Shown here in pieces: positions 24,374 to 33,015 of a stretch of 46,666 nucleotides of DNA. The notes beneath the pieces are model-generated. The model had not been told where the DNA came from and ran no database searches. It was given only the letters and a program-made list of their open reading frames with translations. Position numbers and translations under genes: made by a program. The stretch spans positions 1-46,666 of the forward strand of contig CAKTJC010000021.1 of the NCBI GenBank assembly GCA_934567355.1. The letters are read 5' to 3'. This DNA is from an uncultured Oscillospiraceae bacterium (GTDB lineage: Bacteria; Bacillota; Clostridia; Oscillospirales; Oscillospiraceae). Position 1 is the first letter of the stretch; every line of letters starts with the position of its first letter.

Positions 24374-25747
24374 ATGCAGACGCAGGTAAAGCAGCCGCAG
24401 ATCACCGAAGGGGTCATCTGGAAGCAGCTGCTGATATTCTTTTTCCCAATTTTGCTGGGCACCTTTTTCCAGCAGATGTACAATACCGTCGATACCATCA
24501 TCGTCGGCCGCCTGGTGGGCACCGAGGCGCTGGCTGCCGTGGGCGCGACCGGACCGCTGGTGAACATGACGAACGGCTTTTTCATCGGCGTCAGCTCCGG
24601 CGCGACGGTGATCTTATCTCAGTTTTACGGGGCAGGGGACAGGAAGGGCGTGTCCGATGCCATCCATACCGGCGTGGCGCTGTCGCTGCTGCTGGGTGCG
24701 ATGCTCACGGTGCTGGGCGTCGGATTGGGCGCGCAGGTGTTGGGCTTGATGCAGATGCCGGAAAGCTGCATGGAGGATGCGGCAGTCTATATCCGCATCT
24801 ATTTTGCGGGCTCCATCGGCACGGTGGTGTATAATATGGGCGCAGGCATTCTGCGCGCCATGGGCGATTCCAGGCGGCCGATGCTCTTCCTGATGGCCAC
24901 ATGCCTGCTCAATGTGGTGCTGGATCTTCTCTTCGTGGCGGTGCTGCACATGGGCGTCGCCGGTGCGGCGCTGGCGACCATCCTCTCCCAGTTCATCAGC
25001 GCGGCGCTGCCCATCATCGTGCTTGCGCGCATGCCCCAGGATCGGCTGGAGCTTAAGAAGCTGCGCATTGAAAGGACGCTGCTGGGGCGGATCCTGCGCA
25101 TCGGGGTTCCGGCGGGGCTGCAGTTCGTCACCTTTGATTTTTCCAATATCCTCATTCAGTCCGGTATCAATTCCTTCGGCGAGGTGACCATGGCTGCCTG
25201 GACGGCGCATGGCAAGACCGATGCCTTTACCTGGATGATCTCCGGCGCGTTCGGCATCGCCATTACCACCTTTGTCGGGCAGAATTTTGGTGCACAGAAG
25301 TATCGCCGCATCCGCCAGGGTGCATGGACGTGCCTTGCCATGAGCGTGGCGCTGGTGGGCGCGGTGGCGGCGTTCCTGCTGACCTTCCGTACCCAGATCC
25401 TGGGCATCTATACGGATAACCCGGAGGTGATTGCAGTGGGAAGCTTCATCATGCTGTCCATCATGCCGTTTAATGTGATTTTCATGCCCATCGAGGTATT
25501 CGCGGGCACCATGCGCGGTGTGGGCAATTCCCTGATGCCCACCCTGATCACCGGCAGCTGTGTGTGCCTGTTCCGGGTGGTGTGGCTGATGACGGTGGTG
25601 CAGCGCTGGCATACCCTGAAAATGCTCACCCTCAGCTATCCCATCAGCTGGGCGATTGCCGCTGCCACGTTTTTTATCGTATATTTCCGCGGCAACTGGC
25701 TGAGCAAACGAATTGAAGCGTGCGGGATGGAGCCGGAAGTGCGATGA
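24374..25747 (+). CDS. MATE family efflux transporter
   Basis: The 457-residue protein has twelve predicted membrane helices and the MATE opening: FFFPILLGTFFQQMYNTVDT then IIVGRLVGTEALAAVGATGP. The second half repeats the fold with GAFGIAITTFVGQNFGAQKY. Such transporters export cationic drugs or metabolites in exchange for Na+ or H+. Length is normal. An AAAGGAG site lies 11 nt before the ATG. The stop overlaps the start of the following GH3 gene. Confidence 0.93.
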   Translation: MQTQVKQPQITEGVIWKQLLIFFFPILLGTFFQQMYNTVDTIIVGRLVGTEALAAVGATGPLVNMTNGFFIGVSSGATVILSQFYGAGDRKGVSDAIHTGVALSLLLGAMLTVLGVGLGAQVLGLMQMPESCMEDAAVYIRIYFAGSIGTVVYNMGAGILRAMGDSRRPMLFLMATCLLNVVLDLLFVAVLHMGVAGAALATILSQFISAALPIIVLARMPQDRLELKKLRIERTLLGRILRIGVPAGLQFVTFDFSNILIQSGINSFGEVTMAAWTAHGKTDAFTWMISGAFGIAITTFVGQNFGAQKYRRIRQGAWTCLAMSVALVGAVAAFLLTFRTQILGIYTDNPEVIAVGSFIMLSIMPFNVIFMPIEVFAGTMRGVGNSLMPTLITGSCVCLFRVVWLMTVVQRWHTLKMLTLSYPISWAIAAATFFIVYFRGNWLSKRIEACGMEPEVR

Positions 25748-26931
25748 AGGGAAAATTGATTGCAGCGATCATCATTGAACTATGCGCTCTGGCGGTGATT
25801 GTGCTGCTTGCCAATCAGGCGGCGGTACCCGCCGCAGGCTCGGCAGAGGAAGCAACGCAGGCGGAGGAAACGTTTCCTCCCACCGCCCCGCCCACTGCCG
25901 CACCGGCCGACCCACCGGCTACCCAGCCGCCCGACCCCATCGGGGAGCGGCTGGCTGCCATGACGCTGGAGGAAAAGGTGGGGCAGATCTTCCTGGCGCG
26001 CTGCCCGGAGACGGGAGCGGCGGAGGCGGCGCGGAATTACCATCTGGGCGGCTTTGTGCTATTCGGCCGGGATTTTGACGGCGAAACCCCGGATTCCCTG
26101 TGCCAAAAGCTCAGCACCTACCAGTCTGCCGCTGTGATCCCCCTGCTGCTGGCGGTGGACGAGGAGGGCGGCACCGTCACCCGCGTCAGCAATCACACAG
26201 CCTTCCGCAGCAGCCGCTTTGCCTCGCCGCGGGAGCTGTATAATCAGGGCGGCGTGGAGCTGGTGCTGGAAACCGAGACGGAAAAGGCGCAGATGCTGGC
26301 ATCCCTTGGCATCAATGTCAACCTTGCCCCGGTATGCGATATTTCTACTCAGCCCGGTGCATTTATGTACAGCCGCTCCCTGGGGCAGCCAACGGAGGTC
26401 ACGGGGCAGTTTGTTTCCGGTGCGGTCAGCGCCATGCAGGCGCAGGGCGTGGCGGCTGTGATGAAGCATTTCCCCGGCTATGGGAACAATGCCGATACCC
26501 ACGTGGGCATCGCCACGGACAGCCGTAGCCTGGAAAGCCTGGAAGCCTCGGACATGCAGCCGTTTTTTGAGGGAATATACGCCGGCGGCGGCGCCATCCT
26601 GGTCAGCCACAACATTGTCACTGCCCTCGATGCCGATGCCCCGGCCAGCCTCTCCCAGCCGATGCACCGCTACCTGCGCCTTGCCATGGGGTTTGACGGC
26701 GTGATCATGACGGATGATCTGTTCATGGATGCCATCACCCAGCGCTACGGCGCAGGGGAGGCGGCAGTCCTGGCGGTGCTGGCGGGCAACGACCTGCTGT
26801 GCTCCACGGAGTTTGAAATTCAGTATCAGGCAGTACTGGATGCCTGCCGCAGCGGAAGGATCCCGGAGGAGACCCTCAACCGGGCGGTTCGCCATGTGCT
26901 TGCCTGGAAGGAAAACATGGGGATTCTTTAG
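25744..26931 (+). CDS. secreted or membrane-anchored GH3 beta-N-acetylhexosaminidase-like hydrolase
   Basis: The 395-residue protein has an N-terminal hydrophobic segment (LIAAIIIELCALAVIVLLA) serving as signal or anchor, a Pro/Ala/Thr-rich linker (residues 30-70), and a GH3 N-terminal barrel (about 75-395). NagZ-type marks are LEEKVGQIFL, LLLAVDEEGGTVTRV, VMKHFPGYGNNADTHVG (family form KHFPGHG..DSH) and VIMTDDLFMDA, whose aspartate matches the nucleophile. NagZ-like enzymes release terminal N-acetylglucosamine, often in cell-wall recycling. The ATG overlaps the MATE stop. Confidence 0.87.
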   Translation: MKGKLIAAIIIELCALAVIVLLANQAAVPAAGSAEEATQAEETFPPTAPPTAAPADPPATQPPDPIGERLAAMTLEEKVGQIFLARCPETGAAEAARNYHLGGFVLFGRDFDGETPDSLCQKLSTYQSAAVIPLLLAVDEEGGTVTRVSNHTAFRSSRFASPRELYNQGGVELVLETETEKAQMLASLGINVNLAPVCDISTQPGAFMYSRSLGQPTEVTGQFVSGAVSAMQAQGVAAVMKHFPGYGNNADTHVGIATDSRSLESLEASDMQPFFEGIYAGGGAILVSHNIVTALDADAPASLSQPMHRYLRLAMGFDGVIMTDDLFMDAITQRYGAGEAAVLAVLAGNDLLCSTEFEIQYQAVLDACRSGRIPEETLNRAVRHVLAWKENMGIL

Positions 26932-26960
26932 GCAGGATAGAAGATCAAAAGCTGTCAAAG

Positions 26961-26992
26961 GGGCGGATGCTGCGGTGTCCGCCCTTCATTTA
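26961..26992 (+). terminator. probable terminator of the NagZ-like gene
   Basis: GGGCGGA (26961-26967) pairs with TCCGCCC (26978-26984), followed by TTCATTTATT. Confidence 0.6.
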
Positions 26993-27053
26993 TTGACATG
27001 TTTTCTGCTGATATTGACATTCCTTTTGTGCATGTTGACATTCCGGCTGCATC
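26991..27053 (+). promoter_or_regulatory. three 21-bp direct repeats containing TTGACAT
   Basis: TTGACA occurs at 26993, 27014 and 27035, exactly 21 bp apart (two helical turns). The units open TATTGACAT, TATTGACAT and TGTTGACAT. The third provides the -35 box of the promoter for the domain-swapped GH3 gene. The regular period suggests an array of operator half-sites on one face of the helix; the binding protein is unknown. Confidence 0.7.
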
Positions 27054-27062
27054 TGTTATAAT
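27035..27062 (+). promoter_or_regulatory. promoter of the domain-swapped GH3 gene
   Basis: Perfect TTGACA and perfect TATAAT are separated by 16 bp, 53 bp before the ATG at 27115. Confidence 0.85.
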
Positions 27063-27114
27063 CAAACCGAAAGGCAAATGCGGCATTGGCCGCAATGATG
27101 AAGGAGGAAACAAA

Positions 27115-29538
27115 ATGAAGTGGCTTAGGCATTTTTACCAGCCCTGCAAGGGTCTGGGCGTGAACGGTACGATGGTTTCCGGCAGCCGGGAGCACATCGA
27201 GCTGTCCCGTCAGGCAGCCGGAGAGGGCATCGTCCTGCTGAAGAACGAGAACTGGGCGCTCCCGCTGCCCCAGGGGAAAAAGATCGTCCTGCTGGGCAAG
27301 GCCGGAGAGGAATACATCAAGGGCGGCGGCGGCAGCGGCGAAGTCTCCACGGCCTATATCCGCACTCTGTTTGAAGGACTGAAGATCAAGCAGAAGGAAG
27401 AAAAGGTTTTCCTTTACGATGGGCTGCATGATTTCTACGCCGCAGACCTGGCAAGCCAGTTCGCTCTGGGGCGTGAGCCGGGCATGACCAAGGAGCCTAC
27501 CCTCAGCACTGAGCAGCTGCAGAAGGCTGCTGCATTCTCCGATACCGCCATTGTTGCCATCTGCCGTTTCTCCGGCGAGGGCTGGGATCGCTCCTGCGAT
27601 ATTGCAGGCAGCGAATCGGCGGATGTCAAGAGCTTCTGGGAGAGCGAGGATAACCGTCGCGAGGCAGGCAAGGAGATTTTCCGGCGTGGCGACTTCTACC
27701 TCTCCGATGAGGAGCAGGCGCTGGTGCAGCAGGCCAAGGCACATTTTGCCCATGTGATCGTCACGCTGAATGTGGGCGGCATTGTGGATACCTGCTGGTT
27801 CCATGACGACGACCGGATCGAAGCCGCCGTCATGATCGGTCAGGGCGGCATGGAGGGCGCGCTGGCTGCCGCCGATGTGCTGGTGGGCGATGTGAACCCC
27901 AGCGGCCATTTGGTGGATACCTACGCCAGAGATCTGACCGACTATCCCTTCACTGCCTCCTTCCATGAGTCCGCCGACTATGTGAAGTACTACGAGGATA
28001 TTTACGTCGGCTACCGCTACTTTGAGACGCTGCCCGGTGCCCGGGAAAAGGTGAATTATCCCTTCGGCTTCGGTCTGTCGTATACCGACTTTGAGTGGAA
28101 CGCCCTCAGCTGCGCCGTGGCAGAGGGAATGGTGGTGTGCAATGTTGCCGTCCGCAACATCGGCTCCCGCCCCGGCAAGCAGGTGCTCCAGCTCTATTTC
28201 TCCGCCCCTCAGGGCAAGCTGGGCAAGCCCGCTCTGGAGCTGGGCGCTTATGCCAAGACGAAGCTTCTGAAGCCCGGCCAGCAGACCGTGCTGACCCTTA
28301 CCATGCCCGTGGGCGATATGGCGTCCTACGATGACCTGGGCAAGGTGTGCAAATCCGCCTGGGTGCTGGAGCAGGGCGACTACCATATCTACATTGGCAC
28401 CGATGTGCGCACGGTGCAGGAGGTGCTCTCCTATGGCCTGGAGCAGGACGTGGTGGCAGAGCAGCTCAGCGAGCACCTGAAGCCCCGCAAGCTGGAAAAG
28501 AGAATGCTGGCCGACGGCTCCTTCGAAGCGCTGGAGCAGGGCGAATACGAGGAAATCACCCGCCCCTTCACGGCAGCGCAGTACGAGGAGCTGGAGGGCG
28601 TTACGCCCGAGGTTCGCCCCGAAAAGCGCAGCAAGCTTTGGGGCGTGGAGAAGGGCATCCAGCTGGCAGACGTGGCAGACAGCAAGGCGACTCTGGATGA
28701 ATTCCTGGACGCCCTGAGCCTGGAGGAGCAGGTGTGGCTGCTGGGCGGTCAGCCCAATACCGGCGTTGCCAATACCTTCGGCATCGGCAACAACCGCGAC
28801 CGGGGCATCCCCAATGTGATGACCGCCGACGGCCCTGCCGGTGTGCGCATCCAGCCTCAGCTGGAGGTCTACACCACCGCCTGGCCTACCGCGACCATGC
28901 TGGCCAGCACCTGGAACCGGGAACTGGTGGAGCGCATCGGCGTGGCGGGTGCCATGGAGCTGAAGGAAAATAACATGGGCAGCTGGCTGACCCCCGCTAT
29001 GAACATCCACCGCAGCCCTCTGTGCGGCCGGAATTTCGAGTATTATTCCGAGGATCCCCTGATCGCGGGTACCATGGCTTCCTCCATGATCACCGGCATC
29101 CAGTCCCAGCATGTGGCGGCTACCCCCAAGCATTTCGCCTTCAACAACAAGGAGACCAACCGCAAGAGCAGCGATTCCCGCGTCTCCGAGCGCGCCGCAC
29201 GCGAAATTTACCTGAAGGGCTTTGAGATCGCCGTCAAGGAGGCTGACCCCTGGATGATCATGTCCAGCTACAACCTCGTCAACGGCCGCCAGACCTCTGA
29301 ATGCCGGGAACTGCTTACCGACATTCTGCGCGGTGAATGGGGCTTCGGCGGCATCGTCACCACCGACTGGTGGACGCGCGGCGAACACTGGCGGGAGGTT
29401 GCCGCCGGAAACGACCTGAAGATGGCAAACGGGTATCCGGAAACCGTCCTGGAAGCCGTTGCCGATGGCCGCGTCTCCAGGCAGCAGGTAAGAGACTGCA
29501 CCAAGAGGATCCTGGAGCTGATCCTGAAAATGGAATAA
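27115..29538 (+). CDS. GH3 beta-glucosidase family protein with reversed domain order
   Basis: The 807-residue cytosolic enzyme (no signal peptide) has the GH3 domains in swapped order. Residues about 20-330 match the C-terminal GH3 sandwich (RQAAGEGIVLLKNENWALPL, FGFGLSYTDFEW). A fibronectin-III-like domain follows (GSRPGKQVLQLYFSAPQGKL), and the TIM barrel comes last (about 525-807) with IPNVMTADGPAGVR, TPAMNIHRSPLCGRNFEYYS, TPKHFAFNNKETNR and GIVTTDWW, whose aspartate corresponds to the nucleophile. This order is known from rumen Clostridia such as Ruminococcus albus and Butyrivibrio. The expected activity is release of terminal beta-linked glucose or a similar sugar. The ATG at 27115 follows AAGGAGG. 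Confidence 0.9.
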   Translation: MKWLRHFYQPCKGLGVNGTMVSGSREHIELSRQAAGEGIVLLKNENWALPLPQGKKIVLLGKAGEEYIKGGGGSGEVSTAYIRTLFEGLKIKQKEEKVFLYDGLHDFYAADLASQFALGREPGMTKEPTLSTEQLQKAAAFSDTAIVAICRFSGEGWDRSCDIAGSESADVKSFWESEDNRREAGKEIFRRGDFYLSDEEQALVQQAKAHFAHVIVTLNVGGIVDTCWFHDDDRIEAAVMIGQGGMEGALAAADVLVGDVNPSGHLVDTYARDLTDYPFTASFHESADYVKYYEDIYVGYRYFETLPGAREKVNYPFGFGLSYTDFEWNALSCAVAEGMVVCNVAVRNIGSRPGKQVLQLYFSAPQGKLGKPALELGAYAKTKLLKPGQQTVLTLTMPVGDMASYDDLGKVCKSAWVLEQGDYHIYIGTDVRTVQEVLSYGLEQDVVAEQLSEHLKPRKLEKRMLADGSFEALEQGEYEEITRPFTAAQYEELEGVTPEVRPEKRSKLWGVEKGIQLADVADSKATLDEFLDALSLEEQVWLLGGQPNTGVANTFGIGNNRDRGIPNVMTADGPAGVRIQPQLEVYTTAWPTATMLASTWNRELVERIGVAGAMELKENNMGSWLTPAMNIHRSPLCGRNFEYYSEDPLIAGTMASSMITGIQSQHVAATPKHFAFNNKETNRKSSDSRVSERAAREIYLKGFEIAVKEADPWMIMSSYNLVNGRQTSECRELLTDILRGEWGFGGIVTTDWWTRGEHWREVAAGNDLKMANGYPETVLEAVADGRVSRQQVRDCTKRILELILKME

Positions 29539-29542
29539 AAAT

Positions 29543-29583
29543 AGGAGGAATCGCCTTAAAGGGGCGATTCCTCCCACTTTTTC
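29543..29583 (+). terminator. terminator of the domain-swapped GH3 gene
   Basis: A stem pairs AGGAGGAATCGCC with GGCGATTCCTCC, followed by CACTTTTTCC, 5 bp after the stop codon. Confidence 0.9.
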
Positions 29584-29640
29584 CATCAAATACAAACCAC
29601 TTGCTGTTCACGGGGCGAAATGTTGAGTGGGAGCAGCCCA

Positions 29641-29745
29641 CCCGTAAGGGCGGATACCAGCCGCCCGAAAGGTAACGAACGTGAGCTGTATAGACGAACC
29701 GCTCAATCCCGGTACACGGCGGGCGGCTAATATCCGCCCCTACGG
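29641..29745 (+). repeat. MITE-like palindromic repeat, family 2, copy A
   Basis: About 105 bp with 26-bp inverted ends (CCGTAAGGGCGGATACCAGC and onward on the left; CGGGCGGCTAATATCCGCCC and onward on the right; three mismatches). The interior contains GTGAGCTGTATAGAC and TCAATCCCGG. The same element occurs in opposite orientation at 31895-31998, on the other side of the cysteine-rich gene. Confidence 0.88.
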
Positions 29746-29775
29746 AAACAATCCAATAAAAAATTAACACAGTGC

Positions 29776-29804
29776 TTGCTTTTGGTTTCCAGATATTGTA
29801 TGAT
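29776..29804 (+). promoter_or_regulatory. promoter of the cysteine-rich secreted protein gene
   Basis: TTGCTT, 17 bp and TATGAT lie about 100 bp before the ATG at 29906, just inside the left repeat. Confidence 0.65.
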
Positions 29805-29905
29805 TGCAATATATACCCAATACAGGCGGCTCGGACTGCGGAGCTGCCATCCATGCGCTCTGCGCTGAAGGAAGGGAAACACGGAACATAAAGGAGGATT
29901 TCACC

Positions 29906-31783
29906 ATGAAGAAACGGCTTTTCACATCCCTGCTTGCTCTGCTGATGCTGCTTCCCCTGCTGGCGGCAACGCCCACCGTTGGTGCGGCTGAACCGCCGCA
30001 GACCTATGATTTCTGGTGTAGAAAATGCGAACTGGATACTACCGGGGATTTTGTTTCGTATGTCTATTATTCAAGTAGCGAACACCAACCGATGTACCAG
30101 TGTCCAACCTGTTCATATCGCCGTTCCGAGCCATCATTTAAAGAACCCCATACCGGCGGAACGGCGACCTGCACGAAAAAGGCTGTTTGTTTCGCCTGTG
30201 GTCATGAATACGGAAGTCCGCTGCATCACGACTGGGCATTTTCACCCAACAACGATCAAACCCATGTGCGCACCTGTCAGCGCGACGGCTGCGGCTATAC
30301 TGAGACGGTGCCCTGTACGCTGGACAGTGCCAACTGTGCCAGGGGTGCGCAGTGCAGCGGCTGCAAGGCCGTCTATGGTGAGATCGACCCCAACAATCAC
30401 GATTGGGGGCGCTGGACGTGCAACGGCGATATGACCCACTACCGCGCCTGTAACCTGAACGCCAGCCACACCGAAACGGGAAACTGTTCTCTCTGGGAGG
30501 CTGACTGCACAAATCCTTCCCGCTGTAGTGTCTGTTGGGGCTGGTATAGCGACGTAAATCCCAACAAACATCGTCCCCGTACACCTTACTCTAACGGCAA
30601 CGGAACCCATACGATCAAGTGCGATCACAACGCCAGCACCACTCACGACACCATAGAAAGATGCTACGGCGACAGCAGCGCGACCTGCCAGCAGAAGGGA
30701 AAATGCAGCGCCTGCGGCGGTGAATACTATGCAGACCATGTATTCACAAGATGGATAAGCGATTCCAGGCAGCATGCGCAGCCCTGCGATGTATGTTATG
30801 GTGCTGGCAATGGAGCATTTCAGAATCTTGGGACACATTTTGACGACGACCGCGACCACCAATGCGATGCCTGCGGATGGGTGATGTCGGAGTGCAGCTT
30901 TGAGCCGCACGCCGAGGAAAAATATCTGGCAACTGCGGCCACCTGCGTATCCAAGGCGCAATATTACCTGCATTGCAATTATTGCGGTCGGGTGTCAACG
31001 TCAACCTTTGAAGGCGACATTGACCCGGACAATCACGACCTGGAGCACCACGACGGCAAGGTTCCCACCTGCACCGAAAAGGGATGGGCTGCCTACGATA
31101 CCTGCCAGCGCGAGGGCTACAATTACACCAGCTACAAGGAAATTCCCGCCCTGGATCACGATCGGATTCACCATGATGCCCAGGCTCCTACCTGCACCAA
31201 AATCGGCTGGGAGACCTACGATGTCTGCACGCGCTGCGGGTACAATACGATTAAGGAACTGCCCGCCCTGAGCCACTGGTACGGCGAGTGGACGCCCAAC
31301 GGAAGCCACACCCACCTTGCCTCCTGCAAGCGCGGCTGCGGCCAACGAGCCGACACGGCCTGCGCCGCACTGGACTACGCTCTGCTCATCGGGGAGGACA
31401 CCTGCGAATTCACCCTATGCCCCGTGTGCGGCAAGGTCAGCAACGGCTCTCAGCTGAGACTGATTGAGCTGACTACCGTCCAGCCCATAACCCGTTGGCT
31501 CCCCGCCGGGGAGGAGGTTCTGCGTCTGGGTACCCTGGAAAACGGCGAGATCCTTCTCACCGCCGCCTTTGAAATCAGCGGCCAGCTCACCCAGCCCACC
31601 GGCCAAGTCCAATTCACCCTCCCCGCCGAACATCTGGAGGGCTTCACTCTGACCATCCTCCACCCCGACGGCACCGAGGAGCCGCTGCCCTACACCACGG
31701 CAGACAAAACGGCAACCTTCACCCTGGATTTTACAGACCAGGAGACTCCCGCCATGACGCTCCGCCTGACGCCGGAGACCTAA
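29906..31783 (+). CDS. large secreted cysteine-rich repeat protein
   Basis: The 625-residue precursor has a signal peptide (MKKRLFTSLLALLMLLPLLA, cleavage near VGAAE). Residues about 35-510 are a long series of small Cys/His modules, many with CxxC pairs and lead-ins such as NNHDWGRWTCNGDMTHYRAC, and two near-identical units (HDGKVPTCTEKGWAAYDTC and HDAQAPTCTKIGWETYDVC). The C-terminal 100 residues form a Thr-rich beta-type domain. No LPXTG motif or membrane anchor ends the protein. Modules of this style are common in uncharacterised extracellular proteins of gut Clostridia; whether they bind zinc is inference. AAGGAGG precedes the ATG. The gene stands alone between inverted repeats. Confidence 0.8.
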   Translation: MKKRLFTSLLALLMLLPLLAATPTVGAAEPPQTYDFWCRKCELDTTGDFVSYVYYSSSEHQPMYQCPTCSYRRSEPSFKEPHTGGTATCTKKAVCFACGHEYGSPLHHDWAFSPNNDQTHVRTCQRDGCGYTETVPCTLDSANCARGAQCSGCKAVYGEIDPNNHDWGRWTCNGDMTHYRACNLNASHTETGNCSLWEADCTNPSRCSVCWGWYSDVNPNKHRPRTPYSNGNGTHTIKCDHNASTTHDTIERCYGDSSATCQQKGKCSACGGEYYADHVFTRWISDSRQHAQPCDVCYGAGNGAFQNLGTHFDDDRDHQCDACGWVMSECSFEPHAEEKYLATAATCVSKAQYYLHCNYCGRVSTSTFEGDIDPDNHDLEHHDGKVPTCTEKGWAAYDTCQREGYNYTSYKEIPALDHDRIHHDAQAPTCTKIGWETYDVCTRCGYNTIKELPALSHWYGEWTPNGSHTHLASCKRGCGQRADTACAALDYALLIGEDTCEFTLCPVCGKVSNGSQLRLIELTTVQPITRWLPAGEEVLRLGTLENGEILLTAAFEISGQLTQPTGQVQFTLPAEHLEGFTLTILHPDGTEEPLPYTTADKTATFTLDFTDQETPAMTLRLTPET

Positions 31784-31799
31784 AAATCATACAACCCGT

Positions 31800-31824
31800 A
31801 AGGGGCGGCAGGTTGCCGCCCCTT
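31800..31824 (+). terminator. GC-rich hairpin after the cysteine-rich gene
   Basis: AAGGGGCGGCA / TGCCGCCCCTT is an 11-bp stem with a GGT loop, and CCGTAA/TTACGG-type bases extend it. It is 17 bp past the stop. Confidence 0.75.
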
Positions 31825-31894
31825 AACTTTACGGTTTGTGAAGTAATAAAGATGAGAGTATATCTGAAAAAGTACAATGCTCAACATTCTAAAA

Positions 31895-31998
31895 GCGTAG
31901 GGGCGGATATTAGCCGCCCGCCATGCGCCGGGATTGATCTGTTGTCTATACAGCTCACTTTTGTTACCCTTCGGGCGGCTAATATCCGCCCCCACGGG
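31895..31998 (-). repeat. MITE-like palindromic repeat, family 2, copy B (inverted)
   Basis: This is the reverse complement of copy A at 29641-29745. Its own ends are GTAGGGGCGGATATTAGCCG at the left and the matching CGGGCGGCTAATATCCGCCC at 31972-31991. The interior shares GTGAGCTGTATAGAC with copy A on the opposite strand. Confidence 0.88.
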
Positions 31999-32025
31999 GA
32001 GTTGCTATTCATTTGCATGGCAACC

Positions 32026-32745
32026 TTACTTTCGGATATTAAACAGCGGCGCGGCCACATGCTTGTACAGAAGCATGGTCAGCACGGAAACCAGCACACC
32101 CTTTACCACATTCAGCGGGGCGACGCAGAAGAAGACGAAGGTGCTCACACTGCTTACTCCCGGGAAGATACTGGTGCCCATGGCGATGATGCTGTCCAGG
32201 CTCATGTGGAAGAGCTCCGAGAATTTGGGCAGCAGATACACCGCATTGAAGGCGCTGCCGAAAACCGCCATGCATGCCGTACCAACGACCAGACCAATGA
32301 CGGCACTTTTTCTTGTTTTACGCATGTGGTAGATCACGGTTGCGGGCAGCACGAAGCAGCAGCCCACCACAAAATTCGCAAAGTCTCCTACGAAGGCGGT
32401 GGAGGTACCCTTGAGCAGCAGCTTCAGAAGGATTTTAATTCCCTCGCAGGCAACGGAAGCGCTCGGCCCCAGGAAGAAGCCGGCCAGAAGCACGGGAACC
32501 TCCGAGAAATCCAGCTTGTAAAAGCTGGGTGCCAGGAATGGAAGGGGAAAGTCCAGAATGTGCAGCACCGCCGCCAGTGCCGCGCAGATGCCGATGATGC
32601 TCACCCGCCGCGCCGGTGTGACCTGACGCAGCTGGGGCAGCGCCCGCTCGATCAGCCGTGCGGCGACGCCGATGGCCGCAATGATGGCGGCACAGATGAG
32701 CACAAAGCTCAGATTATTGGATACATCCTGACAGAACGAATTCAT
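32026..32745 (-). CDS. ribU: riboflavin ECF transporter substrate-binding subunit RibU
   Basis: The 239-residue membrane protein is an ECF-type S component that binds riboflavin and works with the shared EcfA/A'/T energising module, which is encoded elsewhere. It has about six hydrophobic helices and family marks such as HILDFPLPFLAPSFYKLDFS followed by EVPVLLAGFFLGP. The start at 32745 has AAGGAG at 9 nt; the frame upstream only reads through the riboswitch. Control by an FMN riboswitch confirms the vitamin B2 role. Confidence 0.95.
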   Translation of the reverse strand: MNSFCQDVSNNLSFVLICAAIIAAIGVAARLIERALPQLRQVTPARRVSIIGICAALAAVLHILDFPLPFLAPSFYKLDFSEVPVLLAGFFLGPSASVACEGIKILLKLLLKGTSTAFVGDFANFVVGCCFVLPATVIYHMRKTRKSAVIGLVVGTACMAVFGSAFNAVYLLPKFSELFHMSLDSIIAMGTSIFPGVSSVSTFVFFCVAPLNVVKGVLVSVLTMLLYKHVAAPLFNIRK

Positions 32746-32764
32746 ATTTATCTGCTCCTTGAAC

Positions 32765-32796
32765 AAAAAATACCCTCTGAGCATGCACTCAGAGGG
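32765..32796 (-). terminator. riboswitch-linked intrinsic terminator of ribU
   Basis: CCCTCTGAG / CTCAGAGGG (9 bp) with the loop CATGCA is followed on the minus strand by GTATTTTTTG. It lies between the FMN aptamer and the ribU ribosome site, so it is the likely expression platform. Confidence 0.9.
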
Positions 32797-32818
32797 CGAA
32801 AATAAACGCAGAAGCCCT

Positions 32819-32935
32819 GCGTATCTTCTTCCATCCAGACTGTACTGTCGGTATCGGAATTTCACCGATTCAACGCCGGAGCGCTCGCGGACTGTCACCG
32901 CCGGTGGGGAATTGCACCCCGCCCTGAAGATACTC
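32819..32935 (-). ncRNA. FMN riboswitch (RFN element)
   Basis: Read on the minus strand, the aptamer opens with GTATCTTCAGGGCGGGGTG-like sequence (pairing of GAAGATAC with GTATCTTC closes P1) and contains the RFN blocks CAATTCCCCACCGGCGGT, GACAGTCCGCGA and CAGTCTGGATGGAAGAAGAT. FMN binding should favour the downstream terminator and shut off ribU. Confidence 0.96.
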
Positions 32936-33015
32936 TGGGAAGCGCTGAACAAGTCCAGCAAGAGCCGACGACTGCAAGACGATTTGTCCGGAGGCTTCCC
33001 TATTCAGTTGTCACC

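Noticed and set aside
20176..26931. A biosynthetic gene cluster for an antibiotic
   Set aside because: Only export, acetyltransferase and hydrolase genes are present; no synthetase, precursor peptide or tailoring enzyme can be seen.
26986..29595. An 869-codon minus-strand frame opposite the domain-swapped GH3 gene
   Set aside because: Antisense shadow; it even reads through the hairpin terminator and the promoter region.
29641..29745. The GGGCGG-containing palindromes as CRISPR repeats
   Set aside because: Only two large elements exist, in opposite orientation and 2 kb apart, with no spacer array or cas genes.
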